Shown here piece by piece: positions 15,661 through 22,988 of a DNA stretch of 37,647 nucleotides. The position numbers were made by a program, and so were the translations under genes. Below the pieces are notes generated by a model. The model saw only the letters and a program-made list of their open reading frames with translations. It ran no database searches and was not told the origin of the DNA. Positions within the stretch are counted from its first letter, which is position 1. The number at the start of each line of letters is the position of its first letter. This DNA is from JANJTY01 sp038257155 (GTDB taxonomy: Bacteria > Pseudomonadota > Gammaproteobacteria > Xanthomonadales > Xanthomonadaceae): contig JBBSJP010000048.1 in assembly GCA_038257155.1 (NCBI GenBank), positions 1 through 37,647 on the forward strand, written 5' to 3'.

Positions 15661-18600
15661 GCCGGGGTCGCCTTGCGGTTGAGCAACACATAGTAGAGCA
15701 GCGGAATCACTACCAGGGTCAGCACGGTGGATACCGCGATGCCGAAGATCAGCGAGATCGCCAGACCGTTGAAGATCGGATCATCGAGGATGAACAGGGC
15801 GCCGCCCATCGCCGCCAGCGCGGTCAGCGCGATCGGCTGGGCGCGCACCGCGCAGGCTTCGATCACCGCATCGTCCAGTCGCCGGCCCTCGGCCAGGGCG
15901 TGGTTGATGAAATCGACCAGCAGGATCGAGTTGCGCACGATGATGCCAGCCAGGGCGATCATGCCGATCATGCTGGTGGCGGTGAACTGTGCGCCGAGCA
16001 GGGCATGGCCTGGCATCACGCCGATCACGGTCAGCGGGATCGGCGCCATGATGATCAGCGGCACCACATAGCTGCGGAACTGCGCCACCACCAGCAGGTA
16101 GATCAGCAGCATGCCGACGCCGTAGGCCAGGCCCATGTCGCGGAAGGTCTCGAAGGTGATCTGCCATTCGCCATCCCACTTGATCGCGTAGGCATCGCTG
16201 CTGGCCGGCTGGGCGAAGAAGGTCTGCTGCAGGCGCGAATCGGACAACTGCCCGACCACGTCGAACATGCCATACAGCGGGCTGTCCAGATCGCCAGCCT
16301 CATCGGCAGTGACGTAGACCACGGGCATCAGGTCCTTGTGATGGATCGCCGCCTCCCAGGTATCGCGTTCCACACGAACCACTTCCGACAAGGGCACCAG
16401 TCGCCCGTCAGTCGCGCGCACGCGCAGCGCCAGCAGCTGGTCGAGGCTGCCCTGGTCACCGGACGGCAGACGCAGCCGCACCGGCACCGGCACCTTGGAA
16501 GCACCGTCACGCAGGTAGGTGGCATCGAAACCGGACACCGCCATCGCCAAAGTCTGGGCGATCTGCGCCTGGCTCACGCCCAGACGCGCGGCGCGATCGC
16601 GATCGACCAGCACGCGGTCGCGCGGTGCGTCGGCTTCCACCGTGCTGTCGACATCGACGATGCCCTCGGTAGCGCGCAGGCGCGTTTCCAGCTCACGCGC
16701 GACGGCGCGACTGCCGGCCAGATCGGGACCATAGATCTCCGCCACCAGCGGCGCCATCACCGGCGGACCGGGCGGCACCTCAACCACTTTGACCGAAGCG
16801 CCGTAGCGTTCGCCAATCGCGGCCAGCGGCGGACGGATGGCGCGCGCGATGTCATGGCTCTTACGTTCGCGTTCGCGCCGGTCGACCAGGTTGACCTGCA
16901 GGTCGCCCATGTTGGCGTCCTGCCTCAGGTAGTACTGCCGAACCAGTCCATTGAAATTGATCGGCGCCGAAGTGCCGGCATAGCCCTGCACGCTGAGCAC
17001 CTCGGGCAGTTCGGACACGCTCGCCGCCAGCTCCAGCAGCAGGGCATTGGTGCGCTCGACCGGACTGCCCTCGGGCAGATCCACGACCACCTGGAATTCG
17101 GACTTGTTGTCGAAGGGCAGCATCTTCAGCACCACCAGCTGCACCACCGCCAGACCGGCGCTGAGCATCACCAGCAGGGCCATGCCACCGAACAGCGCGA
17201 GGCGGCGTCTGCCGCCGCGCTCGCAGTGCAGAAAGGGGCGCAGCAAGCGATTGAAGAAGCCGTGCAGGCGGGGCGCGAGTCCAGTGAGCGTCGGATCCGG
17301 CGCTGGCGCGCCTTGATCCGACCTACTTGCACGGCCAAGCTTCGCATCGTTCCCGTAGGTCGGCTCAAGCGCAGCGGAGCCGACATCTGGTTGCCCGGAT
17401 GCATGCCCATGCCTTCCCAACAATTTCAAGGCCAACCACGGCGTCACCGTGAGCGCGATCAGCAGCGAGATCAACATGCCGACCGAGGCATTGATCGGGA
17501 TTGGCCGCATGTAGGGACCCATCAGACCGCTGACGAAGGCCATTGGCAGCAAGGCGGCAATCACCGTGAAGGTGGCCAGGATGGTCGGGCTGCCGACTTC
17601 GTCCACCGCCGGAGGAATCGCTTCCAGCAAGGATTTGCCGCCGCGGCTCATGTGGCGGTGGATGTTCTCCACAACCACGATGGCGTCGTCGACCAAAATT
17701 CCGATGGAAAAGATCAGCGCGAACAGCGAGACGCGATTGATGGTGAAGCCCATCGCCCAGGAGGCGAACAGGGTCAACGCCAGGGTCAGGATCACTGCGC
17801 TGCCGACCACGATGGCCTCGCGCCAGCCAAGCGCGAACAGCACCAGCAGCACGACCAGGCCGGTCGCAAAGAACAGCTTCTGGATCAGGGTCATCGCCTT
17901 GTCGGTGGCGGTGTAGCCGTAGTCACGCGTGATCGTGACTTCGATGCCCCTGGGGATCACGGAACCGCGCAGCGCCAGCAGGCGCTGTTCGATGGCAAGG
18001 GTGATGTCGGAAGCGTTCTGTCCGGGCTGCTTGGCAATCGCAATGGTTACTGCCGGGGCCACACCCGAGGCTGGCCCGTCGCGACCGGGCGGTGCGCTGT
18101 GCCAGACGTAGCTGCTCGGCAGGTCGGCGCCGCGGCGGATCTCGGCCACGTCGGCCAGATAAAGCGGACGGCCACCCTGCAGGCCGATCACCAGTTCGGC
18201 GACCTGCTGTGCGTCGGCCAGGTACGCACCTGCAGTAAGCGGCACCGCGCCTTCGCCGCCAATGCGCTGCCCGGCCTGGGTGACGACGTTGGCGGCCGTC
18301 AGCGCGCCAGCCAGGTCTTCCACCGCCATGCCGTAGGCGGCCAGTCGAGTGGTATCGAGCTCGACCAGCACGGCGCGGGTGGGCGCGCCCAGGGTGTAGA
18401 CATCGCGCGTGCCGCGCACGCGCTTGAGTTCGGTTTCCAGCGAGTGCGCGACTTCGGCCAGTTCGGTCGCGCCGCGCTCGCCGTCATCGGTCCAAAGCGT
18501 CAGCGCCATCACCGGCACATCGTCGATGCCCATCGGCCGCACCAGCGGCTGGCCAACGCCCAGACCCTGCGGCGCCCAGTCGGCGTTCGAATAGACCTGG

Positions 18601-18959
18601 TTGTAGAGCCGCACCAGGGCTTCCTGGCGCGGCACGCCGACGGTGAACTCGACCGTGATCGCGGCCATGCCGGGGCGCGATACCGAATAGACGTGCTTGA
18701 CGCCTTCGATCTCGGACAGCACCTGTTCCAGCGGGAAGGTGACCAGGTTCTCCACGTCCACTGCCGGCGCGCCGGCGAAGGGCACGAAGACATTCGCCAT
18801 GGTGACGTCGATCTGCGGCTCTTCCTCGCGCGGGGTGATCAGCACCGCGGCCAGGCCGAGCAGCAGGCCGGCCAGGGCCAGTACCGGAGTGAGCGGGTTG
18901 GCCTGAAACGCGCGTGCCAGGCGACCGGAAATGCCCATGCGCGGGCGCTGCTCAGTCAC
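15657..18959 (-). CDS. RND efflux transporter permease with an in-frame REP insertion
   Basis: The product is 1100 residues, an inner-membrane RND pump. It has an N-terminal helix after GRLARAFQANPLTPVLALAGLLLG, the porter-domain start EEEPQIDVTMANV, and the transmembrane-4 proton-relay pair in SIGILVDDAIVVVENIHRHM. Both aspartates are present, favouring a proton-driven hydrophobe/amphiphile-type pump over a metal pump. It exports an unknown substrate with the adjacent membrane-fusion lipoprotein; no outer-membrane channel gene is here. Context (sqr, DUF2892, OsmC, trxC in one operon) suggests sulfur species or thiol conjugates as substrate, by inference. Residues ~527-549, in the cytoplasmic linker between the two halves, are encoded by a REP palindrome. 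Start and stop overlap the neighbours by four bases each. Confidence 0.95.
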   Translation of the reverse strand: MTEQRPRMGISGRLARAFQANPLTPVLALAGLLLGLAAVLITPREEEPQIDVTMANVFVPFAGAPAVDVENLVTFPLEQVLSEIEGVKHVYSVSRPGMAAITVEFTVGVPRQEALVRLYNQVYSNADWAPQGLGVGQPLVRPMGIDDVPVMALTLWTDDGERGATELAEVAHSLETELKRVRGTRDVYTLGAPTRAVLVELDTTRLAAYGMAVEDLAGALTAANVVTQAGQRIGGEGAVPLTAGAYLADAQQVAELVIGLQGGRPLYLADVAEIRRGADLPSSYVWHSAPPGRDGPASGVAPAVTIAIAKQPGQNASDITLAIEQRLLALRGSVIPRGIEVTITRDYGYTATDKAMTLIQKLFFATGLVVLLVLFALGWREAIVVGSAVILTLALTLFASWAMGFTINRVSLFALIFSIGILVDDAIVVVENIHRHMSRGGKSLLEAIPPAVDEVGSPTILATFTVIAALLPMAFVSGLMGPYMRPIPINASVGMLISLLIALTVTPWLALKLLGRHGHASGQPDVGSAALEPTYGNDAKLGRASRSDQGAPAPDPTLTGLAPRLHGFFNRLLRPFLHCERGGRRRLALFGGMALLVMLSAGLAVVQLVVLKMLPFDNKSEFQVVVDLPEGSPVERTNALLLELAASVSELPEVLSVQGYAGTSAPINFNGLVRQYYLRQDANMGDLQVNLVDRRERERKSHDIARAIRPPLAAIGERYGASVKVVEVPPGPPVMAPLVAEIYGPDLAGSRAVARELETRLRATEGIVDVDSTVEADAPRDRVLVDRDRAARLGVSQAQIAQTLAMAVSGFDATYLRDGASKVPVPVRLRLPSGDQGSLDQLLALRVRATDGRLVPLSEVVRVERDTWEAAIHHKDLMPVVYVTADEAGDLDSPLYGMFDVVGQLSDSRLQQTFFAQPASSDAYAIKWDGEWQITFETFRDMGLAYGVGMLLIYLLVVAQFRSYVVPLIIMAPIPLTVIGVMPGHALLGAQFTATSMIGMIALAGIIVRNSILLVDFINHALAEGRRLDDAVIEACAVRAQPIALTALAAMGGALFILDDPIFNGLAISLIFGIAVSTVLTLVVIPLLYYVLLNRKATPA
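17313..17381 (-). repeat. REP palindrome inserted in frame inside the RND pump gene
   Basis: TTGATCCGACCTAC at 17313-17326 pairs with GTAGGTCGGCTCAA at 17355-17368 (one mismatch), followed by GCGCAGCGGAGCC to 17381. The reverse complement matches the left-edge repeat at positions 1-62: GGCTCC, GCTGCGC, TTGAGCCGACCTACG, a variable middle, then GTAGGTCGGATCAA. The recognisable unit is 69 bases, 23 codons, and leaves the reading frame open. It encodes part of the cytoplasmic linker of the pump (DVGSAALEPTYG to RSDQG). Exact insertion ends cannot be fixed without an uninterrupted homologue. Confidence 0.85.
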
Positions 18960-20020
18960 GGCTGGCCTTGCGCGCGACGCGCTGTCATCCAGGTCAATGC
19001 CGCGACGGGATCGCGCGCGATGCGCTCGCCTTCGCTGAGTCCAGCAAGGATTTCAACACGCTCACCGAAGCGGTGACCGGGGCGCACCTGGCGCAGGCTG
19101 ACGCGATGCTCGGAATCGACGACGTAGACCGCGCTGACCTCGCTGCGCGTGACCAGGCTGGCAGCTGGAATCAGGATGCGCTGCGCATCACCCAGCACGA
19201 AGGCCGCCTTGGCGATCATGCCCGGCTGCAGACCCGTGGCCACCTCGGGAAGATCCAGTCGCAGCTTGAAGCTGTGCGTGGCCGGATCGGCAAAGGGAAA
19301 GATGGTGAGCTTTTCGGCCTCGATGCGACGCCCGTCGTCTAACAGTACGGCGGCGCGCTGCTGCTCGCGGATCGCGCTGACTTCGCTCTGCGGCACATCG
19401 ACATTGACCCGCAGGCGGTCCACTGACAGTCCCGACACCAGCGGCTGGCCGGGGCGAACGGTTTCACCGACTTCGACGTGACGCTCGGTAAGGATGCCCG
19501 AATAGGGCGCACGCACCACGGTGTAATCAACCGATTCGCCGGCCTCACGTAGCGCAGCGCGCGCCGCGTCGAGCTGGGCGCGGGCGCCGTCGCGGCGCGC
19601 GGTTGCCTGATCGAGCTGCGACTTGGCCACCAGGCGACGTTCGTACACTTCGGCGATGCGCGCGTGCTCCGCTTCTGCCTCGGTGTACGAGGCCTGGGCC
19701 GAAGCCAGCGCGGCCTCCGCGCGGCGCCGTCCCGACTGCTGCTCGACATCGGTAAAGCGCACCACGACATCACCGGCCTTGACGTAGTCATTCACGTCAT
19801 ACGGCAGCTCCAGCACGCGACCGCCGGTCTGCGCCGACAGCGTCGCCTGGTGCACCGCCTCCACCACCCCGTCCCAGACCCGCTCGCGCGGCGCGCTGTC
19901 GCGCGTCACTTCTACGGTTTCGAAATCCGGTGCCGGCAGCGCGGCGGCAGGCGGCGGCTGCGATGCCTGGCCGCAGGCGGCCAACAGCAGCAATGCCGCG
20001 AGGCTGGTGAGACGCAGCAT
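18956..20020 (-). CDS. RND membrane-fusion (periplasmic adaptor) lipoprotein
   Basis: The product is 354 residues. I chose the ATG at 20020 because AAGGAG lies 6 bases upstream and the N-terminus is a lipoprotein signal (LLLLAAC, cysteine 16). The rest has the HlyD/AcrA layout: biotinyl-lipoyl half-motifs (SAQTGGRVLELPYDVNDYVKAGDVVVRF and VRAPYSGILTERHVEVGETVRPGQPL), a helical hairpin between them (about residues 90-150, rich in Ala/Glu/Arg), then beta-barrel and membrane-proximal domains. It bridges the RND pump to an outer-membrane channel not encoded here. The stop overlaps the pump start (ATGA at 18956-18959). It follows the DUF2892 gene by 10 bases in the operon. Confidence 0.93.
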   Translation of the reverse strand: MLRLTSLAALLLLAACGQASQPPPAAALPAPDFETVEVTRDSAPRERVWDGVVEAVHQATLSAQTGGRVLELPYDVNDYVKAGDVVVRFTDVEQQSGRRRAEAALASAQASYTEAEAEHARIAEVYERRLVAKSQLDQATARRDGARAQLDAARAALREAGESVDYTVVRAPYSGILTERHVEVGETVRPGQPLVSGLSVDRLRVNVDVPQSEVSAIREQQRAAVLLDDGRRIEAEKLTIFPFADPATHSFKLRLDLPEVATGLQPGMIAKAAFVLGDAQRILIPAASLVTRSEVSAVYVVDSEHRVSLRQVRPGHRFGERVEILAGLSEGERIARDPVAALTWMTARRAQGQP

Positions 20021-20030
20021 GATGATCTCC

Positions 20031-20234
20031 TTACTTGAAGGCGCAGCCCGACCTGACGCCGAACTTTGAAAACACGATGGCGGCCGGACAGAAGCCGGTG
20101 AAGGCCGATTGCAGCAGGTTGAGGCCAACGAACACGGTCAGCAGCAGCCACCAGGGTGAGACGAAGTGTGCGAGGGCGACACTGATCAGGATCATGACGC
20201 CGGCAAAGGCGAAGATGGTGCGGTCGAGGTTCAT
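20031..20234 (-). CDS. DUF2892 (YgaP-type) small membrane protein
   Basis: The product is 67 residues with two membrane helices and the pattern of DUF2892: NLDRTIFAFAGVMIL, then FVGLNLLQSAFTGFCPAAIVFSKFGV with the conserved GFCPA turn. In E. coli YgaP this domain is fused behind a rhodanese domain; here the rhodanese is a separate gene on the other side of the divergent promoter. DUF2892 proteins recur in sulfide and persulfide operons, but their biochemical role is not settled. The cysteine in GFCPA and a second near the C-terminus (RSGCAFK) could carry sulfane sulfur. GGAG lies 7-8 bases upstream of the ATG. It is preceded by a GAGT microsatellite. Confidence 0.88.
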   Translation of the reverse strand: MNLDRTIFAFAGVMILISVALAHFVSPWWLLLTVFVGLNLLQSAFTGFCPAAIVFSKFGVRSGCAFK

Positions 20235-20249
20235 TGTGGGGCTCCGGAA

Positions 20250-20281
20250 GAGTGAGTGAGTGAGTGAGTGAGTGAGTGAGT
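20250..20281. repeat. Tetranucleotide microsatellite (GAGT)8
   Basis: Eight perfect GAGT units on the + strand (ACTC on the coding strand of the operon), followed by a degenerate AAGTGAGG. It lies in the 72-base spacer between the sqr stop (20307) and the DUF2892 start (20234), 16 bases upstream of that start. Changes in unit number would shift spacing and leader RNA but not a reading frame. Confidence 0.95.
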
Positions 20282-20306
20282 AAGTGAGGCAAGAGCAGTT
20301 GCCGCT

Positions 20307-21578
20307 TCACTTGAGGCGTTCGATGCCAAGGGCCTGCATCACATATTTCTCGTAGATCGGCTCCGATACGCCGGCGCGCATCTTGTGCAGGAAGTACTTC
20401 TCGAAGGCGATCTTGGCCAGGTGCACCCACTTGCCCGACTTGGTCCAGGTGACATTGCGGGGCGGGAACTGCGGCAGGGCCACGAAGGCCATTCCGGTGT
20501 CGCCCATGTCGGCCAGGCAGACCGCGTTCCAGGTGCCCTCGAAGTTGGCTGGTTGACCCGCGAGTTCGGCCTTGATGTTTTGCACGATGGTGGTGACCAT
20601 CGACTCGATCATGAAGCCGGTCTTGGGTGCGCCAGTGGGAATCGGGGTGACCTCCACGGGCGGAATCGCCACGCAGACGCCAGCCGAGAATATTTCCGGG
20701 TACTTCGGGCTGCGTTGATGCTTGTCGGCGATGACGAAGCCGCGTGGATTGCACAGGCCCTCGACCTGGCGAACCGCATCCACACCGGTGAAGGCCGGCA
20801 GCAACATCGAGTAGCCAAAGGGCAGCAAGTGCTCCTTTTTCGGTTGACCGGTCTCGTCGTGCTCGACCACGGTCATCTCGCCTGCTCGAACCTCGGCAAC
20901 CTTGGCATTGACGATCCACTTGATGTGGCGCTGGCGCATCTCCGATTCCATCAATCCTTTCGAGTCACCAACGCCGCCAAGGCCCATGTGGCCGATGTAG
21001 GGCTCGCTGCTGACGAAGGTCATCGGCACCTTGTCGCGCAGCTTTCGCTTGCGCAGATCGGCGTCAAGGATCATGGCGAACTCGTAGGCCGGACCGAAAC
21101 AGCTCGCCCCCTGCACCGCGCCGACAACGATCGGGCCAGGGTTCTTGAGAAATGCTTCATACGCAGCCCAGGCGGCGCTGGCATGCGGCGTGGTGCAGAC
21201 CGACTGGGTATGGCCATGCTCCGGACCTGCGCCCGGCACTTCATCAAAGGCCAGTCGTGGGCCAGTGCAGATCAGCAGGTAGTCGTAGGCGATGCGCTGA
21301 CCGGCTTCGGTCGTCACCTGGCGCGCATCTGGATCGATCGACTGGACCGCAGTCGGCAGGAAGTCGATTGCCTTCTTTGCCAGATACTCGCCTGCAGCCA
21401 ATGTGATTTGTTCGGGTTGTCGCCAGCCCACCGCCACCCAGGGATTCGAGGGCGTGAAGCTGAAGCGATCGCCCTGCCCGATGACGGTGATGCGGTGATC
21501 CTTGCCGAGCGCCTCGCGCAGCTCGTAGGCCGCGCTCATGCCTCCCAGTCCTGCTCCCAACACCACGATGTGCGCCAT
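20307..21578 (-). CDS. sqr: Sulfide:quinone oxidoreductase, type I-like
   Basis: The product is 423 residues, an FAD-dependent, membrane-associated enzyme that oxidises sulfide to sulfane sulfur or polysulfide and reduces quinone. The FAD dinucleotide-binding motif GAGLGGMSAAYEL is at the N-terminus. Three cysteines sit at Cys128 (SVCTTPHA), Cys160 (GASCFGPAYEF) and Cys354 (NAVCLADMGDTG), matching in place the redox cysteines of the Acidithiobacillus ferrooxidans enzyme (128, 160, 356). Other family stretches are SNPWVAVGW, SSEPYIGHMGLGGVGDSKG and PTGAPKTGFMIESMV. C-terminal amphipathic helices (KIAFEKYFLHKM) fit membrane docking. A strong Shine-Dalgarno (GGAGGGG) precedes the ATG. It is first in the leftward operon and should supply persulfide for the neighbouring rhodanese. 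Confidence 0.95.
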   Translation of the reverse strand: MAHIVVLGAGLGGMSAAYELREALGKDHRITVIGQGDRFSFTPSNPWVAVGWRQPEQITLAAGEYLAKKAIDFLPTAVQSIDPDARQVTTEAGQRIAYDYLLICTGPRLAFDEVPGAGPEHGHTQSVCTTPHASAAWAAYEAFLKNPGPIVVGAVQGASCFGPAYEFAMILDADLRKRKLRDKVPMTFVSSEPYIGHMGLGGVGDSKGLMESEMRQRHIKWIVNAKVAEVRAGEMTVVEHDETGQPKKEHLLPFGYSMLLPAFTGVDAVRQVEGLCNPRGFVIADKHQRSPKYPEIFSAGVCVAIPPVEVTPIPTGAPKTGFMIESMVTTIVQNIKAELAGQPANFEGTWNAVCLADMGDTGMAFVALPQFPPRNVTWTKSGKWVHLAKIAFEKYFLHKMRAGVSEPIYEKYVMQALGIERLK

Positions 21579-21614
21579 GATCCCCTCCGGGTCTTGCGTC
21601 CTGCAAAAGCGGGT

Positions 21615-21643
21615 TTGCTATTGCATTAGATGTCACTTATATT
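21615..21643 (+). promoter_or_regulatory. Promoter of the rhodanese-regulator pair
   Basis: On the plus strand, -35 TTGCTA (21615-21620) and -10 TATATT (21638-21643) are separated by 17 bases, predicting a start near 21650 and a leader of about 29 bases. The -10 occupies nearly the same bases as the -10 of the opposing sqr promoter, so the two promoters compete for the same DNA. The palindrome at 21641-21656 begins inside this -10. Confidence 0.6.
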
Positions 21644-21666
21644 AGCGCCTGCTAATTCAAAGTCAA
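21638..21666 (-). promoter_or_regulatory. Promoter of the leftward sqr operon
   Basis: On the minus strand, -35 TTGACT (21666-21661) and -10 TAATAT (21644-21639) are separated by 16 bases, giving a start near 21632 and a leader of about 54 bases before the sqr ATG. It is the best sigma-70-like match in the window. The palindrome at 21641-21656 fills its spacer and overlaps the -10, so a bound repressor would block it. Confidence 0.65.
21641..21656. promoter_or_regulatory. Candidate operator palindrome for the ArsR-family regulator
   Basis: ATTAGC-GCCT-GCTAAT is a perfect 6-base inverted repeat with a 4-base centre, lying in an AT-rich island of otherwise GC-rich DNA. ArsR-family dimers bind short AT-rich palindromes, and BigR is known to bind an AT-rich palindrome at the -10 region of its target promoter. 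Its position over both -10 elements would give coordinate repression of sqr and rhodanese transcripts and autoregulation of the repressor. Direct binding is inferred. Confidence 0.6.
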
Positions 21667-21678
21667 GAGGTCTTCCAC

Positions 21679-22074
21679 ATGTCCGTTTCTGCCTCCGACC
21701 TGGTCGCCACGGCGCGTCAGAGCATCATCGAAGTCAGCCCCAACCAGGCGGCCCAACTCATCAGCGGCGGCACGGATGTCGTGCTGATCGATGTGCGCGA
21801 ACCTGCCGAATTCGAGACCGGCCATATCAAGGGATCGATCAACATTCCGCGCGGCATGCTGGAGTTCCAGGTCGAGGCGCATCCGGCCGTAGCGTGCGTT
21901 ACCGAAGTGGCGCTGTCGGTACGTGACCGCCCATTGCTGATCTGCTGCCGTAGTGGCGGTCGCGCCGCGCTCGGCGCGTTGGCGCTACAGAGCATGGGCT
22001 TCAAGCAGGTAAGCTCGATTGCTGGCGGCATTCTGGCGTGGACCGATAGCGGCCTGCCGCTCACCACACACTGA
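21679..22074 (+). CDS. Single-domain rhodanese (sulfurtransferase)
   Basis: The product is 131 residues, one rhodanese domain. It has the N-terminal VVLIDVREPAEFETGHIKGSINIP pattern, and the active-site loop begins at Cys90 in CRSGGRA, preceded by a second cysteine (Cys89). The loop length (CxxxxR/A) is that of thiosulfate- or persulfide-using rhodaneses, not the longer Cdc25-like loop. It moves sulfane sulfur from a donor such as glutathione persulfide or thiosulfate to an acceptor in the cytoplasm. AAGAGG at 21665-21670 serves as ribosome-binding site. It is divergent from sqr and 15 bases upstream of the ArsR-family regulator. With DUF2892 across the promoter, it reconstructs the two halves of YgaP as separate genes. 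Confidence 0.93.
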   Translation: MSVSASDLVATARQSIIEVSPNQAAQLISGGTDVVLIDVREPAEFETGHIKGSINIPRGMLEFQVEAHPAVACVTEVALSVRDRPLLICCRSGGRAALGALALQSMGFKQVSSIAGGILAWTDSGLPLTTH

Positions 22075-22089
22075 AAGCAGCCCCCCACC

Positions 22090-22413
22090 ATGCCCAAGAT
22101 GCCGCACCACGAACTTCCCGGCGTTGAAGCGATGCGCGAGCACGCCGGCGATGCAGCGCGTCTGCTCAAAGCCTTGGCAAACGACCACCGCTTGCTGATC
22201 CTCTGCATGCTGGTCGATGGCGAGCATTCGGTGGGCGAAATGAACGAACGTCTGCCGCTCAGCCAATCGGCGCTGTCGCAGCACCTGGCCAAGCTGCGCG
22301 AAGAAGGTCTGGTACGTACCCGACGCGAAGCGCAAACGGTGCTCTACTCACTGGCAGACGGCCCAGCGCAGAAGCTGATCGCGACCCTGCACGGAATCTA
22401 CTGCAGCGCCTGA
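22090..22413 (+). CDS. ArsR-family repressor with BigR/SqrR-type dithiol pair
   Basis: The product is 107 residues, a winged-helix ArsR/SmtB protein. The recognition helix region is MNERLPLSQSALSQHLAKLREEGLVRTRREAQTVLYSL. It lacks the metal-binding CxC of ArsR alpha-3 sites. Instead Cys39 (LLILCML) and Cys105 (GIYCSA) are 66 residues apart, the same spacing as the persulfide-sensing cysteines of BigR (42/108) and SqrR (41/107). In those proteins persulfide or polysulfide links the two cysteines and releases DNA. It probably represses both divergent promoters at 21615-21666 and is relieved by sulfane sulfur. No clear Shine-Dalgarno lies in the 15 bases after the rhodanese stop, so translation may depend on coupling. 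Confidence 0.92.
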   Translation: MPKMPHHELPGVEAMREHAGDAARLLKALANDHRLLILCMLVDGEHSVGEMNERLPLSQSALSQHLAKLREEGLVRTRREAQTVLYSLADGPAQKLIATLHGIYCSA

Positions 22414-22988
22414 TCACCGCCAGTGCGGTCAGTGCGATCGCCTCCGCGTGTATCGAAGTCGCAGCGCCGGCAAGAGGGCCATGCAGCGCCCGTCCGTGAG
22501 TTGACACATGTGACAGGCGAGTCGGCGAAATGGACGAATTAGTGGTGCTACCATCCGGCGCTGGCGCAAACCAATCCTGCTGGATTCCTGGGGCCTGCCG
22601 AGCTCGACGCTGAGCCCGCGGACAGTGCTGGCTTGATGAAGTCGCGCCTGGCTCGGTCCATCGCCAGCAGGCGCCTCGTGCCGATGCCGGCAAACGCCTG
22701 CCACTGATAATCCTGCTGCAGAGAGGTGCCCAACGCACTTGCGCGTACAGTCATCAAGAGGAACCTGGTCTGAACCCGGTCTCTGCCAACCGCTCGCATT
22801 CTGGATGCTGCGGATTGCCTCGCGCGGCGCAAGCCCATGTGCAGAGCAATCCCGAATCGCGTTGCATTGCTGATGGCGTGCAGCAGGCAAGTCCTTTTCT
22901 CTCCAATCCCGAATTTTCGTCGCGCCGGCCTTGATGCCGGGACCGTGGCGGCCCGCCATCACCGCCCTTCACCTTGCCGACTACTCCA
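22414..22988. other. 575-base intergenic region upstream of the protease
   Basis: No gene that I can support. Open frames in this interval lack family-like sequence or starts with ribosome-binding sites. A TTGACA hexamer at 22501-22506 sits in an imperfect palindrome (TGACACATGTGACA, 22502-22515), but no acceptable -10 follows at 16-18 bases. A short inverted repeat CCGGC-CTTGAT-GCCGG lies at about 22926-22941. The region must contain the protease promoter and the end of the regulator transcript. Confidence 0.5.

Noticed and set aside
15900..19076. 1058-residue open frame on the + strand, antisense to the RND pump and adaptor genes
   Set aside because: It is a codon-bias shadow: the translation is rich in His, Gln, Arg and Asp, has no family-like motif, and lies exactly opposite genes with clear families and overlapping starts.
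22090..22413. Arsenic resistance regulator
   Set aside because: It lacks the ArsR metal-site cysteines (CxC) and no arsenic genes are nearby; the cysteine spacing and neighbours point to sulfane sulfur.
22501..22530. TTGACA at 22501 as a promoter for the protease
   Set aside because: No -10-like hexamer lies 16-18 bases downstream, and the distance to the protease start would be over 450 bases.
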